From Lasiodiplodia sp. COLG20 (lineage: Eukaryota > Ascomycota > Dothideomycetes > Botryosphaeriales > Botryosphaeriaceae): a stretch of DNA of 64,000 nucleotides. Below, one piece after another: positions 43,979 through 57,667 of this stretch (positions within the stretch are counted from its first letter, which is position 1; each line of letters starts with the position of its first letter). The notes under the pieces were generated by a model. The model had not been told where the DNA came from, ran no database searches, and saw nothing but the letters and a program-made list of their open reading frames with translations. A program made the translations under genes and the position numbers. The stretch is from the NCBI GenBank assembly GCA_009801085.1, contig VNWV01000001.1, forward strand, positions 124,001-188,000, written 5' to 3'.

Positions 43979-46900
43979 TCAATCCCCGATCCCCTGATCC
44001 GACGCCCTCTTCTGCGGTTGCGGCTGTGACGCCGGCGGGGGCGGGGGTGCCGATGGCGACGACGGCGACAACGACGGCGGACCCATGGCGCCGCCGGCCG
44101 CCGCGCCCTTGAGCATCTGGTGCAGGGCCTGGAACTTGACCGGTTTGGTGAGGAAGAAGTTGATGCCGCTGCTGAGGGCGTCGACGCGCGCCGCGGCCGA
44201 CGCCAGGCCCGTCAGGGCGATGACGACCGTCGGCGGCAAGCCCTCGCGCTGCTCGTGGCGCCGGATCTCGCGCGTCGCGGCCATGCCGTCCATGACTGGC
44301 ATGGTGAGGTCTGTTGCGTTTAGGGTGTAGTGTGGTTAGATAGAGAGAGACATAGCCAAAACAACAAAAAGTAATATAGGGGGATGGATGCACGCGTACC
44401 CATTAGCACGTAGTCAAATTGCCCGCCTGCTCGCTTGTACGTCTCGACGGCCTGCAGGCCGTTCATGGCTTCTTGGAAGTCAAAGTTGTAGCGCCGCATG
44501 AAGGCCTGGAGGAGCTGTTTGTTGGTGCGGACGTTAACGAATGATTCACCAAATCACCTTGGGGGCTCTTAAAATTTGATCCTTGCGCTTCTGGTAGCTC
44601 TACTTACTGAGAGGTTGATTCGATTGTCTGCCGGGTGGGTTAGTCGAGACCGGAACAGGGAGCTGTCAAGGCCGCGTGGATCTTACCGTCTACCAGCAGT
44701 ATGCGCAGATGATTGGGGGTCGGTGGCTCGTGGATGGATGTGCTGGCGGCATGTCTCTCGGTGAGAGTGCGTGGTATCGTATCGGGATCGAGGATACTGA
44801 GGCATTTTTTCTCCGTTAGCGAGGAATACGTGTGTTTGGGGACGGCCTTTCGTACGAGTTTGACCGTGTGCGAAAGTTGGATTGAGTATTTCCAAGATGC
44901 GTTGGAAGCCAGTTCGGGCTCTTCCATTCCCTAGCTGGAGAGATGTCCCCTGGCATACCCTGTGTTGGAGAAGCCAAGGGTGTGATGGTCAAAGGCATTT
45001 GCTGATCCCGCTGGTCCAGATCTTGGGTGAGCGCTTTTGCTAATTTGCGCGGTCCGCACCTGTAGTGGAGCCAGTTCAGTCTGCCTGCGGAAGAGTAGTA
45101 CGCTCCTGGTGTGGTACTTACGGCTGAGTAATTATGTCAACAGTGAGCTCGCTGCTGTGAATACGCGGGTCGGACCGTAGCTTTGCTGCCTCTGCAGCGT
45201 GCAAAACGATGAATATGACCAGCGGCTTCTTCTCTGGCGATGTAATACCGTTCAAAGTCGAAAGAAAGTCCAGCTGAGGTTCGAGGCAAATGACCACATC
45301 TGCGGATAGCGCTGTCAACAGACTCGAGACTACCGCATCGGCTCCGAACCATCCTTTCAGAGTTCTTGATACAGCGACACTGAGTTCGTGCCGGCCTTTT
45401 CGCACAGAGGGAATAGACTCTTCGAGATCATCTGGATCCGTTGTTTCAAGAATACATATTGGACGATTCCGAATTCGAGAGGCAGCAAGTGGAAGATAAC
45501 GGTCGTCGTCGTCCGGTTCTGGCGAGCTCTCCGCGAGCGGAAGGCTAAGGCTGACCCTCACTTCGGTGCCTACTTGCACCTCACTCTTTAGATCAATTGT
45601 GCCTTTCAGACCCTGGACAATTTGGCGCACAATGCTCAGTCCGAGACCGGTACCGGGTGAGAATGAGTCCTCCTGAGAAAATGGCCGCCATAATCCACCT
45701 TTTAAGTACTCCGTTGACATACCCTTCCCAGTGTCCGATACTGTCAATGTGACGTCGATGTTCTGGGGTTCTTGACGGGAGTTGAGCACATTTTGCTTGA
45801 GCCGCATCGAAATTCGGATGTACCCAGACATAGTGTACTTAAGAGCGTTACCGACAAGATTCATCACGACTCTTCTCCATGCACCTGGTTGCGTGGTAAC
45901 GGTCCAGTTCTCACGATGCGGGATGTCCAGGACCAAGCGGACAATCTTATCGCTCTCTCTGTCAAGGCTATCTGCTTGTGGTATTGCCCCTGAAGAAAAT
46001 GGCTGCAATGAGTTTTCTCGTGATGGCCACTGTTCTCAGTCAGCACCAGATTCGGGCTAATCTCTTCCGGTGTGCACGCAAAGGTTATACCCACTGTCTT
46101 AGGTTGATCGTTCGTCTGCTCGAGTCTGATGAGAGCTACTCGATGGCCCTGTCCAGCAAACACAGCCTCAACAACTTCTTCTGTAAGCATCGCCAAATCG
46201 ATATTCGCAAATAGATTCGCAGGTTCACTTAGGCTTTGACTGCCTTTGCGCACAGTCAAGTCTATCGGCTCTTGTCGACGATTGCTGGAGGCTTTCAAAG
46301 GCAGCTTTGTGAAGGTGTTGACCTTGGCAAAATCCAGCACATGGTCAATCGTGTCCAGCAAAGTTTTTCCGCACATGGCCACGGAGTCCAGCATTCCGGC
46401 TTGATAGGAATCCAGAGGAGTATCTTGCAAGAATTGCACGCCACCGAGTATTCCATGTAGCGGGCATCGAAGTTCGTGCGATATGGAGGCCACAAATGTG
46501 GTTTTTGCCCGGTCGGAACCTATGGCGTCAAGTCGGGAGAGTTCCATCATGACGCTGTTGCCGAAGGCCTGGAGATAGATGAGGTCGACGTCCGGATAGA
46601 GAACTCGGTTCGGCTCCGTTGTCCAGCAAACACACCCAGCAAACCACCTATTTCGCTGATAATCCCAAAGAGGTAGAACTGCTATGCTCCTCGCCCCCAG
46701 GGTGATCCTGAGCAACTTCTGAAGCAGACCACTCTCTTTGTTTCCGAGAAGTTTCCTTGCTGTGCGCGCCGTCGAATCGTTACAGTCAATGGCTTCTGAG
46801 CTGGGAGCCATCTCTGGTGGGCTGTCGGACGAATGAGACGGAGATAGGTCTCCTGCTAAAGACACATTGAATATGTGTCCTAGCGGAAATCTCTTTAGTA

Positions 46901-48305
46901 GCTTCTTCAGATCTGCCTCGGAAAGATCGGGACAGAGTGTTTCGGGGCTGTCGACCGGCGTACTTGCACTCTCCTTGAGGGAAAACCCGAGGACCTCACA
47001 CATCTTTCTGTCAGACAAACCATCCCCATCCGAGCCCGAGGTTTGTGCTCCAACCCCCAAATGCTCTCCGGATGGTGAAGAATCGTTGCTCCCGTGGGGG
47101 CGGTTGGACGAGGCGTTACTCAAAAAGCTGTTGGCATTTCCCATCCGGGATTCGACCGAGCCTCTTCCATGGGGCAAATTGATGGCTGCGCCGTAGGTAG
47201 CAACTGAAGCATCAAATATAATGCAACCACAGGCGTCGATACTTTCCCGCATGATGTTGGCAGCCCTTGAGAACATGTCCTTGGAGCCTGACGGCAGCAT
47301 GGTTTCCTGAAGACTTATTGTCGACTTTTTGCGAGCCGTACCGGTAGACGTGCTGAGGACTCGAGGTCTTTTCTTGCCCTTTGGACTCTGCATTCTCTGA
47401 GGAGGTATGTCTGTTGAATCTGACTTCGGGTTTCCTGGATCTTCGGAACTGCTGCCCGCATTTATGCTACTACTGGAATACTGTTGGACTGGGAGTGGTC
47501 GTCCCGAAGGGGCACATTGCAGATCATCATGCGATCTGATGGATGTCTCTCCTGTAACGAAAGATGTCAAGCCGTGCAGCATCTGTTCATACCTTCGGTG
47601 GCCCTCCTTGGCCTTGCTGGTCTCTAAATATGCCATGACTGATGTTGCGATGCCTTGAAGGGCGAGAAGTTGCTCTTGCGGCAAGCCATTTCGAGGCTCG
47701 TGGCCGAAAACGCAGTAGGCACCAATGATTGTTCCCCAAGGGCTACGTAAGGGAACGCCGGCGTAGAATCGGACTTTCGGCTCACCGAGGACATATGACC
47801 TTTTTTCGAAGCGCGGGTCTTCGGCGAGGTCGTTGATGATCACAGCCGGAATGTCGGAGTGAGCATGGGTGGGTTCTTGGATGACATCGCCGAGACTCAG
47901 GACGTGTTCGCAAACACCTTTGCTCCGCGGTATAATGACGCTTCCAAGCCATAAATCGTCGTTCGGGTCCGACTCAATAGTCGGGAGAAGCGAGAGTGAG
48001 CGAGTTGCCTCGGCGAGAATGTACTGGTACCTGCCGTCCAGCAAGGATATTAGGCCCCGGTTGACATTGAGACGCAAGGCACCGAGCTGCGCGAGAGCTG
48101 TCAAAACCGTATCTTTGCAGGGCCGTGGGACAAAGCCCGCGGGAGGGACGACGCAGCCCGGGGCGTCTTCAACGAGACGAAGCTCGAGGGCATTAATGGC
48201 AGCCTGGTAGAACCTGCTCAACGACCTTGTCAGCTTGAAGTGTAAGAATTGTGATATGTGACATCACCTGTAAGTCTCTCTGTCCCGAGCTGTATTGCAG
48301 TTCAT
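43979..48305 (-). CDS. Hybrid histidine kinase with GAF domain
   Basis: Eight exons on the reverse strand: 48305-48268, 48213-46095, 46002-45122, 45059-44856, 44796-44687, 44627-44608, 44514-44400, 44310-43979; 1272 aa. The first exon (MNCNTARDRETYR) restores the ETYRFYQAAINALE start seen in this fungal family. Residues ~55-220 form a GAF sensor. The H-box is SISHELRCPLHGIL with the phospho-His at 592. The ATPase part has MNLVGNALKYT, SDTGKGM (DTGKG 809-813) and GTGLGL (836-841). The receiver has the acid pair D1117-D1118 in LLVDDNRINL, the phospho-acceptor D1163 in MDLTMPVMDG and K1218 in LTKPVKF. All catalytic residues are present, so it should be an active phosphorelay sensor, cytosolic because no helix is seen. 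Exon 4/5 junction (donor GTACGA at 44855) is the least certain; a donor 9 nt upstream also fits. Confidence 0.92.
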
Positions 48306-49324
48306 CGTTGCTCAACGCAAGCGCCGGTTCATACTGAAGGATGGGCAGTAGTCCGCTGGTCAGTGGGTTTGTCGAGGACTAGCACGCTGCAGTCGTCAGG
48401 GTGGTTCAAGCATGAACGAAGGACCGGTGTGATTTGCGAAGAGCAATGTATGACGAAGAAGATTCGGGGACAATGCCAGCGGAGAAATGCTGCATTTTCC
48501 GCATTAGCTTAGGAAGAAGCCTTAAAAAAAGGTTCTGTTCGAGACAGAGGCAAGTCAGGAAGAACGGTCCTAAACGCGAGAAGGCTCGCCAAGAGCTGCA
48601 GGTTTTTGTTGTGTGCTGACATCAACCGTGCAGTTCGCACAAATACTCCGATAGCATGTGGAAAGGAAGCAGTGCGATGGTTGTGCGATGTGAGCTTCAA
48701 GTTCAGTGGGTTTGGAGGTGAGCACAGACTAGATGTTTGTGTAACAAGTCGCGATTTTTGAAGGCGGGGGCATCCGCACGAATCGGCAGCGCAGTTGTTT
48801 TGAGACAGCCAGAGATGATCGCCGGATATGCCTCCTTCCTGGCCGGTTTGTTCACGCAAACGACAAGCTTTCCCGGGCTCTTTCACAAGGTGAATTGCAT
48901 TGCGACGTGGCTGCATGTTGTCTCATGCACTAAGAGGCCGAATCCGGCGGAGGCGAGAAGCCAAGCTGAGAGCGACGCCCTTGCTGTAGCATCATGTTCC
49001 AGATCTACTGGCCAGTATAGCTGACAGGGAGACATGCGACGCGCCGCAGATGCTGCTGCTGAATGTTTTCTTCAAGCCCGTGGAATGCGGAGGCGACCCG
49101 GGATGTTTATTAACCGAGACACACGATTAATCAGGTTCAGCGTAAAAGAGAATTGCGCATAGGATGGCATGTGCCAGTGAGAGAGCAGGTATGCATTTGA
49201 TGACTTTGATGGTACATTGAGAAAGAAAGAGAGAGCAGAACGCGTGGATGAAGCGCGTGTCCTTAGCGCGTCATTCGCAAAATGAAGTCGTGGCCGCCGC
49301 ACAAACTTTCGCTTCGCTCTTTCC
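48306..49324. other. Intergenic, promoter side of the histidine kinase gene
   Basis: About 1 kb with no convincing gene. Confidence 0.45.
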
Positions 49325-49837
49325 TTAATATCTATTTGCTCCACGACTTTGCCCCACCGGCACCTTGAAGTCCTCAGCTTCCCTCTCAGACGTCGACGCG
49401 GCTAACGGCGGTATCTTCTGCTCCCCGGCGACTTGATCCTGTGTGGGCCCCTCCAGGATCGCTACAGAGCCGTTGAAAACCACGTCTGGGATCCACTTTA
49501 TTAGCGGTTACTCTCGCTTTGCATGTGCTACTCACAGCTTAGGCTTTTTGGAGGGTTTCCACTCATCGCTTCCTTGGTATCCGGCATAATGACCTCAGCT
49601 TCGCGTTCGCAGTCCTTAGTCCACGGAAGTTGTATGTTCGGTTCCTCCTTTCTGTTTCTCCCTCTCCTCAAGTACTGCTGGGCCCATTCGCTGTTTATAT
49701 AGACAATGCCAAATTGCTCATGGGTCTCGATCGTCCATCTAGCACGTTCTCATCTCTTCAGAGTCCTGCTTGAGTCTTTGTTTGACTTTCCCGGCGTAAG
49801 ACCCGCGTGCACGTGTAACGATAGCTCTCCGCCCCAT
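49325..49837 (-). pseudogene. Short unrecognised gene with apparent frameshift
   Basis: On the reverse strand, an ATG at 49837 opens MGRRAIVTRARGSYAGKVKQ and RLKQDSEEMRTC, then meets TAG at 49741. One base on, a second frame continues without a break in style: RWTIETHEQFGIVYINSEWA, QQYLRRGRNRKEEPN, CEREAEVIMPDTKEAMSGN. A GTGAGT donor and CAG acceptor (~50 nt intron with GCTAAT branch) then join to VVFNGSVAILEGPTQDQV and a stop at 49325. Everything except the junction at 49741 behaves like a small two-exon gene. Either the copy is frameshifted, or a weak-donor intron (GTCTTA) spans the junction, or the sequence has an error. No family recognised. Confidence 0.45.
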
Positions 49838-50504
49838 GGGGCTAGCTAGCGGTCAGCATGGGCCCAGTACCGCAAGCCCAGTAACCGAAGTAGAAGGGAG
49901 AGTGCTCCCGATAGACCCAATCAGCACTCAGATGTCGAGAATGCGGGATATATCAACTGGCCACGCCAGAGTGAAGTCTGAAGTGGGAGCGTGACGTAGC
50001 GGGTTGCGAGTTGGACCATTGCAAATGCATAAGCGGTAAGCATTCCGTTCTAATCATGTTTATGATAGTGGGCGGTGGAGGTCATACGCGAGTCTAGTTT
50101 CAAGCTACGGTGAAGCTGTATGTGCGGCTGCCAGCGGTTCGATCAGCCTAAAGGACCCTGGCGCTCGCATCGATAATTTGGTAGTATGATAGCTCACACT
50201 TGAATGACGACTTAAGCAGTACCAGCTCTAACTGGAAAAATATTCTATGGAAGGCATAGCTGAGTCATAAATGGAATCCTTTGATTTTGAACTACGGTAC
50301 TTGATAAACTTAACCAAGGATATAGGCAGACTTCGGTCCTTTTTGGTATCACTTCTACCCGTGATATGAATATACCGGTAGCAAGGCCCACGCATAGAAA
50401 ATTTACTTCGCCAGTACTATATCTTCGGCTTCGAAATCTCAAAACCTACCTCTTCAGAGTCAGATTTTCGAACCCTCGAAACTTCAAAGCCTTACCACCT
50501 CATC
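49838..50504. other. Intergenic, AT-richer
   Basis: 670 bases upstream of the polyQ gene with lower GC than the surroundings. No gene or repeat is recognised. Confidence 0.45.
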
Positions 50505-51359
50505 ATGCGCAACACTCACGACCTTACACCCGGTGGCTCGGCCCGCGACGAACTAATGACGAGAGTCTTTGAACCACTGAACATGCCCATGATAGCAGCT
50601 TCCCATAAAACATTATTCCCGAAGACTCAGCCAGGACCAGACCCCCCGCAACCTTCCGACTCTGGCGAGGGACCTGTCATCGTTCGCAGCTCGGATTATA
50701 AACCACAAGCCGCTAAACAGAAGCTCCGGCCGACTGCGTATGAGTTCCACCCTTGTCAAATGCCCCAATATCCGCAAGAGTCCTACCAGCAACATGGCTT
50801 CCAGCAGAATCCACAACTGTACTACACACAGCAAGGATTCCCACAGGATCCATCTGTGTACTACACACAGCAAGAATTCCAACAAATTCCACCCGTGGAC
50901 TACACACAGCAAGGATTCCAACAAAATCCACCTATGTACTACACACAGCAAGTATACCAGCAAAATGGGCGGGTGTCCCACTCAACCAAGGACGGATGGT
51001 CTTACACCCCGTACAGGCAGCCGGCCCCTCGGCGTCAATCTCCGTTACAGCCCCAGCCCCAGGTCCGGGCCTCGCCCGTTCAAGCGGCGCCGACCAGCAG
51101 CCCTACCTCTGCCCCAGCCCCCGGCACAACATGCCGCGGCCGCGACGGTACCGCTCTGCCTCCCGAGGAGTATCAAAGACGCCACAAAAATAAGCTTTGC
51201 TTCTACTGCAGTTCGCCTGGCCACTTTGTCTGTGATTGTCCGTCACTTGACGCAAAAGAGAGACGTAAAAAGGGCGAGGTCAGTAAGGGAGCGTACCTGG
51301 GATATGGGCTGCTGGTAGAGAGCTCGGTGGCTGATCAGCAACAGCAGCAACAACAACAA

Positions 51360-51392
<33 letters not shown>

Positions 51393-51929
51393 GAACAGCA
51401 GCAACAGCAGCAACAGCAGGAACAGCAGCAACAGCAGCAGCAGGGTGCTGAGCAGGAGCTGCATGAAGAAAACGAAGAGAAGGAGGGGGAAGCGGTGGTA
51501 ACGGAGAAGAAAGGAGAGGGAGAAGTGAATTCAGAAGAGCCACAAAATGATAAGAAGGCTCGAGAGAATGGCGAGGAGAAGGATGAGGCGACGGAAGACT
51601 CTACCGGCGGAACGAACGTCCTGGAGAGACTTATTGATACGACTCCTCAGCCGCTGCTGATTACGCCTAGACGCCGCGCAAACTCGGCCCCGCCAACTCT
51701 CTCCTGCGATTGCGACTTTCAATTAAAGCAGTCGGCTGAATGTCCGGTTGCAAATACACGACGCCGCAATTCAATGCACTGCAGCCATTGGGTCTCAGCT
51801 TCTGACACCAAAAAATGCGATCGGTGCATCAGGAAGTGCGATAATTGCATCGCGTGGTTAAAAACAAATCCGGGCTCAGAACAAGAGGCGTCTGATGAGA
51901 TACAGGATGGTGGCTCTGAAAATGCGTAG
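50505..51929 (+). CDS. PolyQ protein with retroviral-type zinc knuckle
   Basis: One exon, 474 aa, ATG at 50505. Residues ~105-155 hold four tandem 13-residue units of the type YYTQQGFQQNPPM (39 bp in DNA), then a Pro/Gln-rich linker. A CX2CX4HX4C knuckle follows (C232, C235, H240, C245 in LCFYCSSPGHFVCDCP), preceded by RRHKNK as in Gag proteins. Next is a Gln run of ~35 residues broken by a few Glu, encoded by mixed CAG/CAA codons, an acidic Glu/Lys region, and a C-terminal cysteine cluster (CSHWVSASDTKKCDRCIRKC). The knuckle suggests RNA or single-stranded DNA binding. The context, with no protease or reverse transcriptase frames nearby, suggests either an ordinary RNA-binding protein or a domesticated Gag. 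Function unknown. Confidence 0.7.
51338..51444 (+). repeat. CAG/CAA trinucleotide run
   Basis: About 36 consecutive CAG/CAA codons with occasional GAA/GAG-type breaks inside the polyQ gene. The mix of CAG and CAA should lower slippage; length is likely to vary between strains. Confidence 0.85.
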
Positions 51930-52337
51930 CGCTAGTTTGGCCTTTTTCATTCGCTTTCTTTTTTGTCAAACCTCACTGCGGCTTATCTTCCTGACTGCGT
52001 TCAATTGTCGATCATTTTTGCCTTTTTTGCAACACCAGGTTTTATACCAGCCCATTGCTATACGCAAAAGAGCAAATACGCAATCAACCCCCTATCCTAT
52101 TACACTTATAAGCTGGTAGGTTGACTGCTTGATTAGGGGGATCAGGGATCAGAAATATTCAATTCAATTCATTTGCACTGTTCAGTAATTTTCCATGGAG
52201 ACATATGAGTAGACCAGAAAATTGCAGTCATATATGCTCTATATCTCTTCCAGTTTATACTCTTATAACCGCAGTGGTTTTCCCACATCTAGATCTAAGG
52301 AATCAGCGCCTGCACCTTAGAAAATTGGAGACAAGTC
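51930..52337. other. Intergenic between convergent genes
   Basis: About 410 bases between the stop codons of the polyQ gene (+) and the flavin reductase-like gene (-). AT-richer than the coding flanks; nothing recognisable. Confidence 0.45.
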
Positions 52338-53371
52338 TCATAACTCTCCGTCGGCTTTCGGCTTCTTCAGCTTCTCCGCATCATCAGACTTGATCTTCTG
52401 TTCATAATCTGGCCGTGGCAGCTCCAGAGCCTCGACCACGCGTCCATAAGAGATGCCTCCCAGCCTGGCCATAGGACGCAGAACCTGTACACCAACGATC
52501 AGCACCTGCGTTACTCTCGGGCGAATATCAACAAAAACTCACCTGCGGATCGATCAAGTTCTGCTGCTCGTTCAGCGCATCCTCACGGGCCCAGAAGCGC
52601 ACGCCCTCGACGATGGCGAGCACGCCCGTCTTCTTGCCGGGGGTGGCACGGCTCTCGAACTCCTCGGTCTTGTAGAGCTTGGCCTCGACGGAGAAGACGG
52701 CCTCCTTGACGCGCGACGCCTTGACGACGGAGGAGGGCGCCGGGTGCAGGCCGGTCAGGGCCCACTCAGAGACGCCGAAGGGGGCGTTGATGCTGGCGGC
52801 GTTGGCGGCCTCGATGTAGTGCTCCGAGATCATGTTGAGCGTGCACTCGCCGCTGTCGCGTAGGTTGGCCAGCGAGTCCTTGGCCTGGTGCCAGCCGCCG
52901 GCGAAGCCGATGATGAAGAGCGGCGGGTCGTGGTTGATGACGTTGAAGTAGGAGAAGGGGGCGAGGTTGGTCGACGAGCCTGGCCAACCGTGTTAATGGT
53001 CAATTTTTGGGGGGGAGGAAAGCTGTGCGGAAGGAAACACCCTCACCATCTTTTGATCTCGTGCCGACGAAGCCGATGGGACGGGGGGTGATGGCGGAGA
53101 TCAGGAGCTTGTAGTTGAAGACGGCGGGGCGGCCCTCGGCGTACGGGTCGATCTCGATGTGCTCCTTCTTCAGGCTCTCGCCGCCGTCATTGGGGCCGTC
53201 GCCGAGCTTCCAGTCCGGGTTCTTGGTCTTGGACCATGCAATTGGCTTGTCTTGCCAGTCTGGGCGGGAGCCTTCGACGCTTTTGAAGTCCGGGTGCGGG
53301 TTCCGCTGGACCTGCTTCTCATTGTCCATCATCGGCTCGGGAGGGCCAAAGTGGATCTTGTTGTCGGCCAT
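52338..53371 (-). CDS. Flavin reductase-like / FMN-binding split-barrel protein
   Basis: Three exons on the reverse strand: 53371-53047, 52979-52543, 52484-52338; 302 aa. After a polar N-terminal stretch of ~85 residues come KLLISAITPRPIGFVGTRSK, STNLAPFSYFNVINHDPPLF, IIGFAGG and DSGECTLNMISEHYIEAANA. This is the flavin reductase-like split barrel (DIM6/NTAB group), where the ITPRPIGFVGT strand and NLAPFSYFN turn cradle FMN. The fungal members of this size are uncharacterised oxidoreductases. The C-terminus is Lys-rich (KIKSDDAEKLKKPKADG). Introns are 67 and 58 nt. It shares its promoter with the alpha/beta hydrolase gene. Confidence 0.9.
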
Positions 53372-53761
53372 GGCTGCTGATATCTCTTTCAGGAAAGTCT
53401 CCCTTCTTGGGATCTTTGTCTTTTTCTATGGGCAGGCGAAGTGGTGTTGTGCTTGGATTATAAATGCAGGTGCGGTAGATGGTGGTACGTGCGCGTGCGG
53501 CATGTAATCGGCTTGTCAGCAAGGCGCGGATAAGGAAATCGGCAGGGCTCACAGCCGGCGGCGGGAAACTTTTTTGCAACTGATTCGCGCGGGCTCTCGA
53601 TGGCGGGCGCACAGAGTCAGTGCACGTCATTGCCCCGCTAAGGGACGATACGTAGCTATAGTGGGGAAGGCGGGCGCCCCGGTCAGAGAGAGGGGTAGCT
53701 TCCGCTTATCAGCGGCACTGCAAGCATATAGCTGCTTCGCCGCGATGCTCCTCTGCTTCAG
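53372..53761. promoter_or_regulatory. Divergent promoter between flavin reductase-like and hydrolase genes
   Basis: 390 bases separate the two start codons. Such a short shared region can co-regulate both genes. No defined element can be named. Confidence 0.5.
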
Positions 53762-55030
53762 ATGATAATGGCGGACTACAACACCTACAAGCTCGGCGAC
53801 TTCAAGCTGAAGTCCGGCGGCCTCATCCCGGACGCCTTCATCGCCTACAAGACTTTCGGCGATTCCTGCCTGCCTGCCGTCGTCTATCCTACATGGTATT
53901 CCGGATGTACGTTTGCAGCTGAGCGGTGCGCTCCTAGTGATCATCTGAGCTGAGACAGATAGTGATCTCCGACAACGAGTGGCTCATCGGTGAGGATAAG
54001 ACACTGAACCCACAGAAGTACTTCATCGTCATCACGGCGCTGTTCGGAAATGGCCAATCCTCGTCCCCGTCAAACACCCCCGGCCTGAAGCCATTCCCTG
54101 ACGTCTTGTTCTACGATAACGTGCGCGCCCAGTACGAGCTGGTGACAAAGCATCTGGGCATCAAACATGCCAAAGCCGTGCTTGGCTGGTCCATGGGCGC
54201 TGGCCAAACCTACCAGTGGGCTACCCAGTACCCCGACTTCATGGATCTGGTCATTCCCTTCTGCGGATCCGCAAAGACTTCCCTGCACAACCAAGTCTTC
54301 CTTGAAGGAGTCAAGTGCGCCCTCCTTGCCGCAAAGGGCGTGCCGTCGGCTGGCTCGGCGAATGGCGAAGCCCTCGCAAAGGTAAGCGATTACCGCACCT
54401 GGACGGCCGAGGAGAAGAGTGTCGGTCTCAAGGCATTTGGACGTGTGTACGCCGGTTGGGGGTTCAGCCAGGCTTTCTACAGAGAGAAGCTCTACGAGAA
54501 GGTGCTGGGGTTCAAGAATCTGGAGGATTTCATGGTGAACTTCTGGGAAGCCTGGGCATGCTCCAAAGGTTTGTCTCTGGCAGTGCAAAAGTGGGTGCGG
54601 GTGCTGATGCGGGTAGATCCGGAAAACCTCATGGTGATGCTCCATACGTGGCAGGCTGGCGACTGCTCGGATCAGGAGCCGTACAACGGGGACTTCGCGA
54701 AGGCGATGCAGGGCATCAAGGCCAAAGCGCTGGTCCTTCCTAGCAAAACTGACCTCTACTTCCCGTAAGATATGCAAGCATAACCGAGTCCTGGTAAAGG
54801 CTGACTGAGAGCACAGTCCTGACGACTCGGCCAACGAGGTGGCCAACATGCGCCCTGGCATAGGCACGATGGAGGCATTTCCATCGATCTGGGGACACTG
54901 GGCCGGAGGTGAGTTCGAACGTGCGACAGTTATGTGTCTGTGCTGAGACAGCGTTGCAGGACCCGGTCAAAGCAAGGACGACGTGAAGTGGCTGGACGCG
55001 AAGCTGGCATCTTTTTTTGGAAGCGGGTAG
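53762..55030 (+). CDS. Alpha/beta hydrolase, homoserine acetyltransferase-like
   Basis: Four exons: 53762-53906, 53963-54764, 54817-54908, 54960-55030; 369 aa. The acceptor TAG before 53963 was chosen because it gives the family text WYSGLISDNEWLIG. A nucleophile elbow GWSMGAG (S125), an acid in SKTDLYFP (D312) and a histidine in WGHWAGG (H343) make a complete triad in the usual order. The fold and motifs are those of the MetX/homoserine O-acetyltransferase-like family; related fungal proteins without confirmed acetyltransferase activity are common, and the true substrate cannot be told. No signal peptide is seen. The start could also be the second methionine (MADYNTYK). Confidence 0.88.
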
Positions 55031-55452
55031 GGAGGAAATGCGTGGTCCGGGCGCCGTATATGCTGTAGGGGACAGTGTTGCACCGAAATGAATTGCGATG
55101 CTTGAAACTAGGCGTTAATATTGGCCGCGCTGGCAGGCGGGCGGGCTGTGCGGCGGAGATTGAGAGTCAGCCCTAGGGTCGGCGATGATCCGTGTGGGTG
55201 CCTTGGCGCGAAGCTCCTCGCTCGCTTTCCTCGCACGACACTGCCCTTCTCTAACAAACACCTCCCCCACACTCTGAACCGAGACCATCCACCCAGTCGC
55301 CTGTCCCCGGCGCGACGGCATGCAGCTTTGCGCTTAAATCCACCCTCCCCGACCCCTCGCCCGCCGCATCAACGCTGCGCGCCGCTCGCACCGAACCTCC
55401 GCAACCGCACACCCGCCACTCATTTGCTCGCACGCATATCGCCTGAGGCAGA
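55031..55452. other. Intergenic, promoter of the poly(A) polymerase gene
   Basis: About 420 bases; the last part is C/T-rich, as in other leaders in this window. No gene is supported. Confidence 0.5.

Positions 55453-57667
<2,215 letters not shown>

Noticed and set aside
50120..50160. GGTTCGATC resembling a tRNA T-arm
   Set aside because: No acceptor stem, anticodon arm or D-arm can be built around it. No tRNA gene was found in the window.
51243..51543. Leu-rich reverse-strand frames resembling a membrane helix
   Set aside because: They are the complement of the CAG/CAA run in the polyQ gene.
54070..54867. 265-codon reverse-strand frame
   Set aside because: It is antisense to the hydrolase exon with its intact catalytic triad.
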